Shown piece after piece: positions 7,136-7,778 of a stretch of 7,778 nt of DNA. The translations under genes and the position numbers were made by a program. How positions within the stretch are numbered: position 1 is the first letter of the stretch; each line of letters opens with the position of its first letter. The stretch is from Flavobacteriales bacterium (GTDB taxonomy: Bacteria > Bacteroidota > Bacteroidia > Flavobacteriales_D > SKUL01): positions 1-7,778 of the forward strand of contig SKUL01000197.1 in the NCBI GenBank assembly GCA_007129985.1. The letters are read 5' to 3'. The notes below the pieces were generated by a model. That model had not been told where the DNA came from. It ran no database searches and worked only from the letters and a program-made list of their open reading frames with translations.

Positions 7136-7350
7136 TCTCGCCTGTGGCTTGCGATGATTTCCTCATAAGGAGTTTTTTTACCATCGTTCAAATCCTGAAT
7201 GCCTCGTTCAATTCTCGCCTTCTGCTCAGTGCTTAACTCGCTCCAAAAATCTGATTGTTCTTTCAGGTCTTCAATTCTGCCTAACATTCGCTCATCTTGA
7301 AGCTTCAGGAGCCATTCAATCAACAGCAGTTTTTTAGCATGAATGTCCAT
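7132..7350 (-). CDS. Antitoxin partner of the ParE/RelE-type toxin
   Basis: This 72-aa acidic and basic, largely helical protein lies directly upstream of the toxin and overlaps it by four bases (ATGA), the usual order and coupling of a type II toxin-antitoxin operon. It has an N-terminal helix (AKKLLLIEWLLKLQDERML), a central FWSELSTEQKARIERGIQDL segment and a C-terminal tail (KTPYEEIIASHRRE) likely to wrap the toxin. This layout resembles small antitoxins that commonly accompany ParE toxins in Bacteroidota. I see no clear ribbon-helix-helix or helix-turn-helix motif, so whether it autoregulates by binding DNA is open. The ATG at 7350 is the first in frame; a GAGGGAAG sequence lies about 17 bases upstream, too far to be a normal ribosome binding site. 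The family assignment rests mainly on context. Confidence 0.82.
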   Translation of the reverse strand: MDIHAKKLLLIEWLLKLQDERMLGRIEDLKEQSDFWSELSTEQKARIERGIQDLNDGKKTPYEEIIASHRRE

Positions 7351-7437
7351 AGCGCATATTGATTATCTTCCCTCAAAAGTAGGAAATATTTCTGTGAAAG
7401 CCTTTGCTCGGCAAGCCAGTAAAAACATGTCTTGCCA
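7351..7437. other. Intergenic gap between aquaglyceroporin and toxin-antitoxin genes
   Basis: This 87-bp gap holds the candidate -7 element and a weak inverted repeat, GGCAAG (7410-7415) with CTTGCC (7431-7436), separated by 15 bases. The stem is only 6 bp, the loop is long and no T-run follows on the minus strand, so it is a poor terminator candidate for the aquaglyceroporin gene. Confidence 0.4.
7374..7381 (-). promoter_or_regulatory. Candidate -7 element TACTTTTG for the antitoxin-toxin operon
   Basis: On the minus strand TACTTTTG matches TAnnTTTG exactly and sits 23 bases before the antitoxin ATG, giving a 5' leader of about 20 nt. No TTTG is visible at the expected upstream distance, so only the -7 half of the promoter is supported. 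A promoter here would separate the toxin-antitoxin operon from the aquaglyceroporin gene. Confidence 0.35.
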
Positions 7438-7778
7438 TCACACCATACTCCCCGCGCTCAGCAACATAAATATGCCGGCTGCAATCAGCGCTCCGGCAAT
7501 GGGCCCCAAAATCGGAACCCATGCATAGCTCCAGTCGCTGGTGCCTTTGCCTTTGATGGGGAGCAACTGGTGCATCAGCCTCGGGCCAAGGTCGCGGGCC
7601 GGATTGATGGCATAACCCGTGGTGCCGCCAAGTGCCAGACCAATTACCCACACCAAAAGGGCCACCGGCAGCGCACCGAGCGCACCCAGGCCTATCGGAG
7701 TTCCGTCGGCAAGGGCGGGCTCCGTGGCGTACAAAATCACGATGATAAGCACCGATGTGCCCAGTGCCTCCGAGTAAA
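7438..7778 (-). CDS. glpF: Aquaglyceroporin (MIP family), C-terminal part, 5' end outside window
   Basis: The visible 112 residues are the second half of a major intrinsic protein channel, which lets glycerol and other small neutral solutes cross the inner membrane passively. The frame stays open to the window edge (YSEALGTSVLIIVILYAT), so the gene is cut by the window, and the internal GTG at 7752 is not the true start. The segment SEALGT begins the fourth membrane helix as in the family. The second channel motif, NPARD (7591-7605) in GYAINPARDLGPR, is intact; the aspartate after NPAR is characteristic of glycerol-type rather than water-only channels. The last helix follows in YAWVPILGPIAGALIAA. 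The first NPA motif is not in view. The symbol is given by family only; the glycerol kinase expected in a glp cluster is not visible. Confidence 0.9.
   Translation of the reverse strand, partial: YSEALGTSVLIIVILYATEPALADGTPIGLGALGALPVALLVWVIGLALGGTTGYAINPARDLGPRLMHQLLPIKGKGTSDWSYAWVPILGPIAGALIAAGIFMLLSAGSMV

Noticed and set aside
7410..7436. GGCAAG/CTTGCC hairpin as terminator of the aquaglyceroporin gene
   Set aside because: The stem is 6 bp with a 15-base loop and no T-tract, which is within chance expectation.

Overview
The window looks like chromosomal DNA from a Bacteroidota bacterium (Flavobacteriia/Cytophagia-like). This rests on four signs: an ABC ATPase paired with an ABC-2 permease/M1 peptidase fusion of a type common in that phylum, starts without Shine-Dalgarno sequences, TAnnTTTG-type -7 promoter elements, and a secreted protein whose signal peptide ends in ...SKAQ. 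No RNA gene, insertion sequence, CRISPR array or phage gene was seen.

Layout, left to right. (1) 21-833, minus: an unrecognised secreted protein of about 270 aa with a proline-rich hinge and six mature cysteines. (2) 834-1103: a divergent intergenic region without a clear promoter, holding short repeated CAATTG/GTTGAC words. (3) 1104-5595, plus: a two-gene operon with a 13-bp gap. It encodes an ABC ATPase with all motifs intact and a 1198-aa protein joining two ABC-2 permease halves (about 12 membrane segments), a 13th membrane segment and an M1-like zinc metallopeptidase domain. By hydrophobicity and positive-inside reasoning the peptidase faces the periplasm. (4) 5622-6725, minus and convergent: a class II Fic AMP-transferase with N-terminal inhibitory motif, catalytic loop and C-terminal winged helix. 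(5) 6725-6798: two inverted repeats of the same geometry directly upstream of fic, built from four copies of an 11-bp half-site, which look like a tandem operator. (6) 6842-7350, minus: a ParE/RelE-type toxin and its upstream antitoxin, overlapping by ATGA, with a candidate -7 element. (7) 7438-7778, minus: the C-terminal part of an aquaglyceroporin, whose 5' end lies outside the window.

The ATPase and the permease-peptidase should form one membrane machine, with ATP hydrolysis in the cytoplasm and a peptidase on the far side of the membrane; its substrate cannot be read from the sequence. The minus-strand block (aquaglyceroporin, toxin-antitoxin, Fic) is co-oriented, but the 87- and 116-bp gaps containing regulatory-looking sites suggest separate transcription units. 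The two most interesting items are the transporter-peptidase fusion and the paired dyads at the fic start codon.
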